A DNA stretch of 45,037 bases, taken from assembly GCA_017548275.1 (NCBI GenBank), contig JAFZAH010000019.1, forward strand, positions 1 through 45,037. Reading direction: 5' to 3'. Both the position numbers and the translations under genes were made by a program. The notes under the pieces were generated by a model. The model was not told the origin of the DNA. It did not search any database and was given only the letters and a program-made list of their open reading frames with translations. Of this stretch, positions 24,971 through 31,579 are shown piece after piece. Each line of letters begins with the position of its first letter. Positions within the stretch are counted from its first letter, which is position 1. This DNA is from Prevotella sp. GTDB lineage: Bacteria > Bacteroidota > Bacteroidia > Bacteroidales > Bacteroidaceae.

Positions 24971-25582
24971 ATGATACAACATTTTCCTTCGTCGCTGCTT
25001 GAGAAGGCGGTAGGCGAATTTGCAAAACTTCCCGGGATAGGGCGCAAGACCGCATTGAGACTTGTGCTCTATCTCTTGCGTCAAGAGCCCGAGGATGTGA
25101 AGACCTTCACCGCTGCCATAGATAAGATGCGCGATGAGGTGAAATTCTGCCGCCTTTGCCATAATATTTCCGATGACGAGTTATGCCCTGTTTGCTCTGA
25201 CAAGAGTCGCGACCCGTCAATCATTTGTGTGGTCGAAAATGTCCAGGACGTGATGGCGGTTGAGAATACGCAGCAGTTTCACGGGCTTTATCATGTGCTC
25301 GGAGGGGTCATTTCGCCCATGGATGGCATAGGGCCCGCCGATCTGTGGATTGACGCCTTGGTGGAGCGCGTGAAAAAAGGCGGTGTCAAAGAGGTGATTC
25401 TTGCGTTGGCGAGCACCATGGAGGGCGATACCACCAATTTCTATATCTCGCGCAAACTCGAACCCTATCCAGTAGAACTGAGCGTCATCGCAAGGGGCAT
25501 CTCCGTAGGCGACGAGTTGGAATATACCGACGAAGTAACCCTGGGCCGCTCCATCCTCAACCGCACACCCTTCGGACAATAA
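24971..25582 (+). CDS. recR: Recombination mediator RecR
   Basis: A 203-residue RecR. The helix-hairpin-helix ([13 protein letters not shown], about 21-33), the C4 zinc finger ([16 protein letters not shown], about 57-72), and the Toprim start ([13 protein letters not shown], about 84-96) are all present. RecR works with RecO (and RecF) to load RecA on SSB-coated single-stranded DNA. The ATG at 24971 gives the family N-terminus ([14 protein letters not shown]); a TTG three bases upstream is less likely. It stands between a beta-barrel gene and a membrane protein gene. Confidence 0.95.
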   Translation: MIQHFPSSLLEKAVGEFAKLPGIGRKTALRLVLYLLRQEPEDVKTFTAAIDKMRDEVKFCRLCHNISDDELCPVCSDKSRDPSIICVVENVQDVMAVENTQQFHGLYHVLGGVISPMDGIGPADLWIDALVERVKKGGVKEVILALASTMEGDTTNFYISRKLEPYPVELSVIARGISVGDELEYTDEVTLGRSILNRTPFGQ

Positions 25583-25623
25583 CAAACTACTTTCTCTCCT
25601 CCCTCCCATTCTTCCCACTATTG

Positions 25624-25666
25624 TCTTTAACTTCTTTAACTTCTTTAACTTCCTTAACTTCCTTAC
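25624..25666 (+). repeat. CTTTAACTT 9-nt tandem repeat
   Basis: Nearly five copies of CTTTAACTT or CCTTAACTT fill the spacer between recR and the next ATG at 25672. Since the period is nine, the frame of the next gene stays open upstream as repeated Ser-Leu-Thr, but this is not counted as coding here. Confidence 0.85.
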
Positions 25667-25671
25667 AAACC

Positions 25672-26172
25672 ATGCGTCAAGTAAAAAATATCCTTTTGAG
25701 GCTTTTTTTAGCATTCGTGGTGATGGCCATCCTCATCATCATATTGTTTGAGACGAAAGTGATACCAGGCGGAGAACTTGCACTCCAAACGAAACCAGAC
25801 TTTATCGTGGAGTGCGTGTTGGTGCTCCTCACCATTTGTGTCATTCCTCTGGCGTTGAGGATGTTTAAGTTCCGCAAGATACACGACCAACTCATGAAAT
25901 ACAAGGAGAAATCGCTTAAGAAATGGGGTACATTGAGAATAATGCTCTTGGGTGTTCCCATGCTCCTGAATATCATAGCCTATTATGTGTTCGATAATAT
26001 GGGCTATTCATATCTGGCCCTGATTCTTTTCCTGAGCATGTGGTTCGTGTTCCCCACCTTGGGAAAGTGTTATGCTGAGACCGAGGATGCAGAGGTGCCC
26101 GAGGAGAATGCGGTGGTCGTGGAGGAAGAGATTGTTGAAACTGAAACCGAGGCGGAAGAAAAGACAAAATGA
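25672..26172 (+). CDS. Membrane protein of unknown function
   Basis: A 166-residue protein with four hydrophobic segments (about residues 8-28, 43-62, 82-103 and 107-125), and an acidic Glu-rich C-terminal tail (about 130-166). No family can be named. It sits between recR and a GT2 glycosyltransferase and overlaps the latter by four bases (ATGA), so the two are translated together. The start at 25672 is the first ATG after the tandem repeat and gives a positive N-terminus (MRQVKNILLR) suited to membrane insertion. Confidence 0.7.
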   Translation: MRQVKNILLRLFLAFVVMAILIIILFETKVIPGGELALQTKPDFIVECVLVLLTICVIPLALRMFKFRKIHDQLMKYKEKSLKKWGTLRIMLLGVPMLLNIIAYYVFDNMGYSYLALILFLSMWFVFPTLGKCYAETEDAEVPEENAVVVEEEIVETETEAEEKTK

Positions 26173-27365
26173 AACTATCGGTCATTATCGTCAACTACAA
26201 TGTCAAACATTACATCTATCAGTGTCTTGACAGTGTTTACAGGGCCATAAAAGGTCTTGACGCTGAGGTGTTTGTCGTTGACAACCACTCTCATGACGGT
26301 AGTTTGGAGTATTTGCAGGCGAAATTCACCGACGTGCATTACATCGAGAGTAACCATAACCTCGGATTTGCACGTGCCAATAATGTGGCTATCAAACAGT
26401 CAACTGGCGACTATGTGTTGCTGCTCAATCCCGATACTTTCGTGGGAGAAGAGACACTCAAAAATGTGGTCGCCTTCATGGATGAGCATCCCGATGCGGG
26501 ATCGGCGGGAGTGATGATGCTTATGGCCGACGGCAATAAGGCGCTGGAGTCTCGCAGGGGCAACCCTACACCCATGACCGCCTTTTACAAAATGGTGGGG
26601 TTGTGCAAACGCTATCCCAAAAGCCGCCGTTTCGGAAAGTATTACATGGGTTATCTGCCGTGGGACGAACCCGCGGAGATTGATGTTGTCAGCGGTGCGT
26701 TCTGTATGTTGAGAAGAGAGGCGCTCGACAAAATCGGGTTGCTCGACGAGGATTTCTTCATGTACGGCGAAGATATCGACCTGTCATATAGACTGCATGA
26801 GGGCGGATTCCAAAATTGGTACATTCCCGAGGTCATCCTTCATTACAAAGGTGAGAGCACGCAGAAATCGTCGTTCCGTTACGTGCACGTCTTCTACGAT
26901 GCCATGCTTATCTTTTTCAGGAAGCACTATGCCAATTCCTCTATCTTTATTTCCATCCCCATCAAACTGGCGGTCTTTGCCAGCGCGGCATTCTCGCTCA
27001 TCAAACTGCAGTTGCATAAAATAAGGAAATCTCTCGGTTTTATCAGCAGGAAACGAAGGGTAGAGCCTACCTATGTTTTCGTTGGCCCCCAGAAAACCAT
27101 CACCCAGTGTCGCTTGCTGTCAAAAAAGAAAGGACTGAATGCGGAGTTCCATATCGGAGCAGGTAAACGCAATCCAATGGGGCACCTGGAGTTCATCGAT
27201 CAGTTGCCTGAAGATAAACCGCTATGTATCGTCTATGATGTCGATTCCTACCAATATGGCGATATTCTCGATATCATCCGCCAGCAGCCGCAGAAAAACA
27301 TTACCCTTGGCACGTATAGCCCTGATACAAAGACCATTATAACCTCTGAAGAGATATTGAAATGA
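26169..27365 (+). CDS. Glycosyltransferase family 2 (rhamnosyltransferase-like)
   Basis: A 398-residue glycosyltransferase. The GT-A domain (about 1-230) shows KLSVIIVNYNVKHYI, the donor-site VVDNHSHDGS and LLNPDTFVG (the DxD-equivalent), then GAFCMLRREALDKIGLLDEDFFMYGEDIDLSYR, typical of the WcaA/RfbN-like group that extends cell-surface glycans. A hydrophobic segment at about 255-275 could attach it to the membrane. Residues about 290-398 form an extra domain that I do not recognise, with YVFVGPQKTITQCRLL and TLGTYSPDTKTIITSEE. It overlaps both neighbours by four bases (ATGA), so the membrane protein, this gene and the acetyltransferase are translationally coupled. Confidence 0.85.
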   Translation: MKLSVIIVNYNVKHYIYQCLDSVYRAIKGLDAEVFVVDNHSHDGSLEYLQAKFTDVHYIESNHNLGFARANNVAIKQSTGDYVLLLNPDTFVGEETLKNVVAFMDEHPDAGSAGVMMLMADGNKALESRRGNPTPMTAFYKMVGLCKRYPKSRRFGKYYMGYLPWDEPAEIDVVSGAFCMLRREALDKIGLLDEDFFMYGEDIDLSYRLHEGGFQNWYIPEVILHYKGESTQKSSFRYVHVFYDAMLIFFRKHYANSSIFISIPIKLAVFASAAFSLIKLQLHKIRKSLGFISRKRRVEPTYVFVGPQKTITQCRLLSKKKGLNAEFHIGAGKRNPMGHLEFIDQLPEDKPLCIVYDVDSYQYGDILDIIRQQPQKNITLGTYSPDTKTIITSEEILK

Positions 27366-27892
27366 ACAACGACGATAAATTGCCCGACATCAAACTCAGG
27401 GCGATGGAACTGGAAGACCTCGACCTGCTCTATACCATCGAAAACGATATGACCATGTGGGATGTGTGCACGTCGAATGTGCCGTATTCCAAAGCCGCCC
27501 TCACTGAATTCATCACACGCAACACCAGCGACATCTATGCCGACCGACAAATGAGACTTATAGTTGAGAATGGGGTAGGGTCGCCCGTCGGCATCGTTGA
27601 CATCCTCAATTTCGAACCGCGGTATGGCAGGGCTGAGGTGGGTGTCGTCATTATGAAAGAGCACCGTCTGCATGGATATGCCGCTGCGGCATTAAGGCAA
27701 CTCGTGCAATATGCTATAAACGTCATACACCTTCACCAACTGTATGCCATTGTGTCCACCGACAACCATTCGTCGATGGCGCTGTTCCAAAATGAGGGTT
27801 TCAAGCCCACAGCCGAACTTAAAGACTGGATAAGAACGGGCAATGACTATAAAAATGCTGTAGTCATGCAACTTTTTTTGGAAAAAGTATGA
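27362..27892 (+). CDS. GNAT family N-acetyltransferase
   Basis: A 176-residue acetyltransferase of the Acetyltransf_3 / SpeG-RimJ type. It begins IKLRAMELEDLDLLYTIEND and has the acetyl-CoA region around residues 97-120 (MKEHRLHGYAAAALRQL) and the final motif NHSSMALFQNEGF (about 136-148). It transfers an acetyl group from acetyl-CoA to an amine; the substrate could be a sugar, spermidine or a protein. Its four-base overlap with the GT2 gene suggests a partner role, for example on an amino-sugar, but this is only inferred. Two tRNA genes with their own promoter follow. Confidence 0.82.
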   Translation: MNNDDKLPDIKLRAMELEDLDLLYTIENDMTMWDVCTSNVPYSKAALTEFITRNTSDIYADRQMRLIVENGVGSPVGIVDILNFEPRYGRAEVGVVIMKEHRLHGYAAAALRQLVQYAINVIHLHQLYAIVSTDNHSSMALFQNEGFKPTAELKDWIRTGNDYKNAVVMQLFLEKV

Positions 27893-27898
27893 TAAATA

Positions 27899-27931
27899 TT
27901 TGGCGATGACAAAAAATGTCATTACCTTTGC
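27899..27931 (+). promoter_or_regulatory. Promoter of the tRNA-Asp pair
   Basis: TTTG (27899-27902) and TACCTTTGC (27923-27931), spacer 20 bp, 26 nt before the first tRNA. Confidence 0.8.
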
Positions 27932-27957
27932 ATCCGCAAAATTAGAACAACACTTTT

Positions 27958-28032
27958 GGTGCGTTAGTTCAGCCTGGTTAGAATGCCTGCCTGTCACGCA
28001 GGAGGTCACGGGTTCGAGTCCCGTACGCACCG
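27958..28032 (+). tRNA. tRNA-Asp (GTC), first copy
   Basis: A 75-nt cloverleaf. The acceptor arm GGTGCGT (27958-27964) pairs with ACGCACC (28025-28031), the anticodon stem CCTGC/GCAGG encloses CTGTCAC (anticodon GTC), and the T arm GGGTTCGAGTCCC is intact. The discriminator is G, as expected for aspartate. CCA is not fully encoded (CA follows the discriminator G). Confidence 0.97.
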
Positions 28033-28050
28033 CAAAAAATCACCTCTATT

Positions 28051-28125
28051 GGTGCGTTAGTTCAGCCTGGTTAGAATGCCTGCCTGTCACGCAGGAGGTC
28101 ACGGGTTCGAGTCCCGTACGCACCG
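28051..28125 (+). tRNA. tRNA-Asp (GTC), second identical copy
   Basis: It is base-for-base identical to the copy at 27958-28032, with an 18-nt spacer between them. The pair is served by one promoter and one terminator. Confidence 0.97.
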
Positions 28126-28126
28126 C

Positions 28127-28154
28127 AAGCCATCTCAAATGATGGCTTTTTTTT
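28127..28154 (+). terminator. Terminator of the tRNA-Asp pair
   Basis: Stem AAGCCATC (28127-28134) and GATGGCTT (28141-28148), loop TCAAAT, followed by an eight-T run (28147-28154). Confidence 0.9.
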
Positions 28155-28237
28155 ATTGCCCATTTGAATTGGACTGGCGCCTCTTCAGTATGTCGAAGTG
28201 GTGCCTCTATGCGAATCCTTTTTTATTAGTGGTATTG

Positions 28238-28281
28238 TCCTTTAACTTCTTTAACTCCTCTAACCTCTTTGACTTCTTGAA
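28238..28281 (+). repeat. CTTTAACTTC-type tandem repeat
   Basis: Units close to CTTTAACTTC, degenerate towards the 3' side, occupy the end of the spacer up to the crcB stop. They are the same family as at 25624-25666, 2.6 kb away, but here beside a minus-strand gene. Confidence 0.7.
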
Positions 28282-28282
28282 A

Positions 28283-28642
28283 TCATCCTCTCCCCAACAT
28301 GAATCCCAGCATCACGGCACCGATACCCAAGACCACGCTGCCTGCCAGATAGAGGATAAAGGTAAGATAGTCGCCTGCCTCCAACAACTGCAGGCTTTCT
28401 TTGGAAAAGGTGGAGAACGTGGTGAAACCGCCGCAAAAGCCCACACTCAGCAACAGATTAAGATGTGCATGACGGCCCAACAAGGCCATGCACAGACCTA
28501 TCAGGAAACATCCGGCGATGTTGACAAGGAAGGTGCCGACGGGAAATCCTGCGCCGCCCCATTTATAAACGAGCGATACGGCATAACGGGCGATGCCTCC
28601 GAAGAAACTGCCTGCGCCCACGAGTAAAATGTCTTTCAACAT
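28283..28642 (-). CDS. crcB: Fluoride channel CrcB/Fluc
   Basis: A 119-residue four-helix membrane protein. The family motifs are present: GAGSFFGGIARY (about 9-20), GTFLVNIAGCFLIGL (about 35-50, with the conserved Asn), and GFCGGFTTFSTFSKE (about 68-82, with the Phe and Thr residues of the fluoride path). Fluc channels export fluoride as dual-topology dimers. It lies 10 nt after the yitT stop on the same strand, so it is probably expressed from the yitT promoter; no fluoride riboswitch was recognised upstream. Confidence 0.93.
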   Translation of the reverse strand: MLKDILLVGAGSFFGGIARYAVSLVYKWGGAGFPVGTFLVNIAGCFLIGLCMALLGRHAHLNLLLSVGFCGGFTTFSTFSKESLQLLEAGDYLTFILYLAGSVVLGIGAVMLGFMLGRG

Positions 28643-28652
28643 ATCGGCTTTT

Positions 28653-29594
28653 TTATTGTTCCGTTATTGGGTCAGAGTATGCGTGCTTCTCTTCTTTCCG
28701 TTTTGATTTCAAACTCGCCTTAAAACCCTCGAATCCTTCACCATATACACCTATAACTGCACTTTGTGAGACAAATGCCTTGGGGTCAATCTCGTTGATA
28801 AGGGCGAAGATGCGTCCCGACTCCGACCTGCGTGCCAGTACAAACAGCATGCTCACCTCATGTCCGCTGTAAAATCCCTGACCTTTGATGAGCGTGCATC
28901 CGCGATGGATGTAGTGATTGATTTGCTTGCCCATCTCCTCGTAATTCTCGGTAATGATAAAAAACTGAACTGACCGCCGCGACATATTCACCACTTGATC
29001 GACACAGAAGGTGGAGACGAACAGCATCACATAACCGTAAATGACCTGTTCCCAATCGCGGAGCACCAGATAACTCGATGTGATGATGAGCAGGTCGGCG
29101 ATGAGGATGGCGTGCCCCAACGAGATGTCTTTGTATTTGTTGACAATGGCAGCCACCACGTCGGTGCCGCCTGTGCTGCCATGTGCTGCCAGACTGATGC
29201 CCACACCGCAACCCCAGAAACCGGCTCCCACCACCGTAGCCATAAACAATTGGTCGTGCAATAACTGTGTGTTGCCCACCATGCTGCGCAATACGGGAAT
29301 GGCAATGGAAAACAGCACCACGGCATAGACCGTCTTCATGCAGAAACGCCATCCCAGCACCCGTAGCGCAATCAGCAGCAAGATGCCGTTGATGGCCATA
29401 TAGGAATACTCCACATCGATACCAAGGCCCCATTCCAAGATGGAGGAGATACCCGGCGTGCCCCCTGTCATGATATGGTTGGGCAAAAGAAAAATCACCC
29501 AGCCGCCGGCACACATCATGATGCCGATAAAAATAACCACATAGTCGCGCAATTCGCTTAATAACAATTTCTTGCTGATTGCCCGGTTTTCCAT
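28653..29594 (-). CDS. YitT family membrane protein (DUF161 with DUF2179)
   Basis: A 313-residue protein with five to six membrane segments in residues 15-210 (for example YVVIFIGIMMCAGGWVIFLL), including the Gly-rich GSTGGTDVVAAIVNKY typical of the YitT_membrane family. A soluble C-terminal DUF2179 domain follows at about 225-290 (CTLIKGQGFYSGHEVSMLFV). The function of YitT proteins is not established. It is probably cotranscribed with crcB. The upstream spacer holds two large inverted repeats described separately. Confidence 0.87.
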   Translation of the reverse strand: MENRAISKKLLLSELRDYVVIFIGIMMCAGGWVIFLLPNHIMTGGTPGISSILEWGLGIDVEYSYMAINGILLLIALRVLGWRFCMKTVYAVVLFSIAIPVLRSMVGNTQLLHDQLFMATVVGAGFWGCGVGISLAAHGSTGGTDVVAAIVNKYKDISLGHAILIADLLIITSSYLVLRDWEQVIYGYVMLFVSTFCVDQVVNMSRRSVQFFIITENYEEMGKQINHYIHRGCTLIKGQGFYSGHEVSMLFVLARRSESGRIFALINEIDPKAFVSQSAVIGVYGEGFEGFKASLKSKRKEEKHAYSDPITEQ

Positions 29595-29643
29595 CGTGTC
29601 TTATCCTTTCTTTCGTTAATGAAAAGCGTATTAGAATTCGGGT

Positions 29644-29652
29644 GCAAAGGTA
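29644..29652 (-). promoter_or_regulatory. -7 element of yitT-crcB
   Basis: TACCTTTGC on the minus strand, identical to the box of the tRNA-Asp promoter. The best -33 candidate is TTTG at 29678-29681, which at 25 bp is too far away and lies at the edge of a large palindrome, so activator dependence is possible. Confidence 0.5.
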
Positions 29653-29678
29653 TATATTTGTCTCGATATATAACATAC

Positions 29679-29732
29679 AAATCTGCCAAATATGCAAATC
29701 TTTTCCTCGATTTGAATATATTTGGCAGATTT
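29679..29732. repeat. Large palindrome upstream of yitT
   Basis: AAATCTGCCAAATAT (29679-29693) has an exact 15-bp complement at 29718-29732. An inner stem CAAATC (29695-29700) with GATTTG (29709-29714) leaves an 8-nt loop. In total 21 bp can pair. There is no T-run after it on either strand, so it does not look like a simple terminator. Confidence 0.85.
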
Positions 29733-29753
29733 ACTTAACGCTTCCAATATGTC

Positions 29754-29801
29754 TCCCTCCTTGCGAGGTAACCTTCTACCGAAAAACGGCAAGCGGAGGG
29801 A
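29754..29801. repeat. Branched inverted repeat after the lactate permease
   Basis: TCCCTCC (29754-29760) pairs with GGAGGGA (29795-29801), continued by TTGC/GCAA, and the interior holds a small GGTA/TACC hairpin (29767-29780). It starts 19 bp after the permease stop on that gene's strand. It may be its transcript end or a structured RNA element; no T-run follows. Confidence 0.7.
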
Positions 29802-29819
29802 TAAACAGGAAAGTCCTAA

Positions 29820-31421
29820 TTAAAAGACGTGCAACCCGAGGAAGACCATCAGTCCGTTCATGAGTATCCAGAAGATGGCGAACGGCATGGTCTTACGCAT
29901 GATTTCACCGTCCTGACCCTCCATGTCGCAGGCTGCGGTAGCGATGGCGATACTCTGCGGAGAGAGCAGTTTACCACCCTCAGAACCGGCACAGTTAGCT
30001 GCTGCCAGCCAGTTGGTCTCGTTTCCGCTTACACCGAAGAATGTTCCTTGATTGACGAGTCCAAGGTCGCTTGCGGCTGTAGCCTGAAGTTTACCGAAGA
30101 GAATGTTCGCATTGGTGGCAGAACCAGTGACGAAGGTGCCGATAGAACCGATGAGCGGTGCGAAGAATGGGAATACAGCACCTGTGAGTTCAACCAAGCC
30201 TTTCGCAATGTCGTTGGTCATACCTGTATTGTTCATCAACATGGCCATGGCTACAAGGCAGCAGATAGTCACCACGGTCTTCTGCAAATTGATGGTTGTC
30301 TTGGCCAACAATCTCATCAGACGACCAAAACTCAAGCCCTGAATAAGACCGCCAATGACAGCGCCGAGGAAAATCATCAGACCGGCATTGGAGAGCCAAC
30401 CAAACTTGAAGGCGTTACCGGTGACGGGAAGGTCGAACTTGGTTACCAACGTGTTGTTGAGCAATTCGTTGATGGGGGGCACAATCTTACTCGAAATGAG
30501 AATGAAGAAGATGATGAGTGCATATACACTCCATGCCTTCAGCGTCTTGGTCAATCCGAATTTCTTTTTCTCTACTTTCACCCCATCGGCATCGGTATTC
30601 TTGATAAATAGTTTGTTGTAGAGGAGCATGGCGATGATGGCTGCCACAGAACCGAGGATGGCAGGTGTCTCAGGGCCGATGAAGTGGGCGCAACAGAACT
30701 GCACGGTGATAGAGAAGGCTCCCACGAAGAGGGCTATGGACAGGTTCTTGAGAATCTTCTTGCGGTCAGTCATCATCAGGATAAGGAACGGTGTGATGAA
30801 GAACATGAGCGCGAGTTGGATGATGATGAAGGTTGCTACCTCACATAATTCGGCGGAAGTAGCCGTGCCGCTGGCTGCAACCTGGTTAGCCAGCGTGGTT
30901 GCCGGCAGTCCCACGGCGCCGAATCCAACTGCCACGGTGTTGGCCACCAGACAGATGACAGCCGAGAACATCGGTTTGAAACCTAAACCAATCAGAATGG
31001 CAGCAGGGATAGCCACGGCTGTTCCGAAACCAGCCATACCTTCGAGCACGCCGCCGAGTCCCCAAGTGAGCAACAACACGAGCAAACCCTTGTCGGAGGT
31101 CATCTGTATGAACTGTGTTTTGATGGTTTCTATTTCCTTCGTCTCACATAAAATATTATAACTGAAGATGGCACAGATAATAATAAGGATAATGGGGAAA
31201 CATGCTTTAAGGAAGCCTTCGACGATCGACCACAGCGTAATGCCTGTGATGCTGACGTCAGCATATTTATCCGGAATGATGCCCATCGCAGGTGTGGCGA
31301 AGAGTGCAAGAAGGATGGTTACCACTAGAGTGATGATAGCACTCTTATAGCCAGAAACTTTAAATCCCATCATCAAAACGATGAGTAACACGATTGGGAT
31401 TACAGAAATTAACGCTGTCAT
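29820..31421 (-). CDS. lctP: L-lactate permease family transporter
   Basis: A 533-residue membrane protein with about twelve to fourteen hydrophobic segments, matching the lactate permease family (PF02652). Features include SVIPIVLLIVLMMGFKVSGY at the start, the segment GGVLEGMAGFGTAVAIPAAI (about 120-140), and the late motif FGKLQATAASDLGLVNQGTF. The family imports lactate or glycolate with a proton. It is divergent from a large FAD/Fe-S dehydrogenase with a 158-bp spacer carrying a promoter on each strand, so the two form a lactate-use module. Confidence 0.92.
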   Translation of the reverse strand: MTALISVIPIVLLIVLMMGFKVSGYKSAIITLVVTILLALFATPAMGIIPDKYADVSITGITLWSIVEGFLKACFPIILIIICAIFSYNILCETKEIETIKTQFIQMTSDKGLLVLLLTWGLGGVLEGMAGFGTAVAIPAAILIGLGFKPMFSAVICLVANTVAVGFGAVGLPATTLANQVAASGTATSAELCEVATFIIIQLALMFFITPFLILMMTDRKKILKNLSIALFVGAFSITVQFCCAHFIGPETPAILGSVAAIIAMLLYNKLFIKNTDADGVKVEKKKFGLTKTLKAWSVYALIIFFILISSKIVPPINELLNNTLVTKFDLPVTGNAFKFGWLSNAGLMIFLGAVIGGLIQGLSFGRLMRLLAKTTINLQKTVVTICCLVAMAMLMNNTGMTNDIAKGLVELTGAVFPFFAPLIGSIGTFVTGSATNANILFGKLQATAASDLGLVNQGTFFGVSGNETNWLAAANCAGSEGGKLLSPQSIAIATAACDMEGQDGEIMRKTMPFAIFWILMNGLMVFLGLHVF

Positions 31422-31478
31422 AGGTTTTTCGGTTTTGTATTATTAATAAGTTCTAAAGGCTAATAATAGATTGTTGCT

Positions 31479-31487
31479 GCAAATATA
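31479..31487 (-). promoter_or_regulatory. -7 element of the lactate permease gene
   Basis: TATATTTGC on the minus strand, about 58 nt before the ATG at 31421. No -33 TTTG is seen. Confidence 0.55.
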
Positions 31488-31531
31488 CGATAAAAAAATG
31501 AGAAAATTGCATTATTTTCTATTTTTTTTAC

Positions 31532-31539
31532 TATCTTTG
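31532..31539 (+). promoter_or_regulatory. -7 element of the dehydrogenase-porin unit
   Basis: TATCTTTG on the plus strand, with TTG at 31507-31509 as a possible -33 (22-bp spacing). It lies about 45 bp from the divergent permease box, so one regulator could serve both. Confidence 0.5.
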
Positions 31540-31579
31540 TAGCAAACTTTTTCCTAACAATCTAAAAACCTTATTGCCT

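Noticed and set aside
25621-25671. N-terminal extension of the membrane protein gene through the CTTTAACTT repeat
   Set aside because: It would begin with TTG and encode only repeated Ser-Leu-Thr; the ATG at 25672 gives a normal membrane-protein start.
27900-28142. Open frame across both tRNA genes
   Set aside because: It only exists because the two tRNA copies are in the same frame; the repeated peptide is the translated tRNA.
28643-28652. Fluoride riboswitch expected before crcB
   Set aside because: Only 10 nt separate yitT and crcB, and no crcB-motif structure was recognised upstream of yitT.
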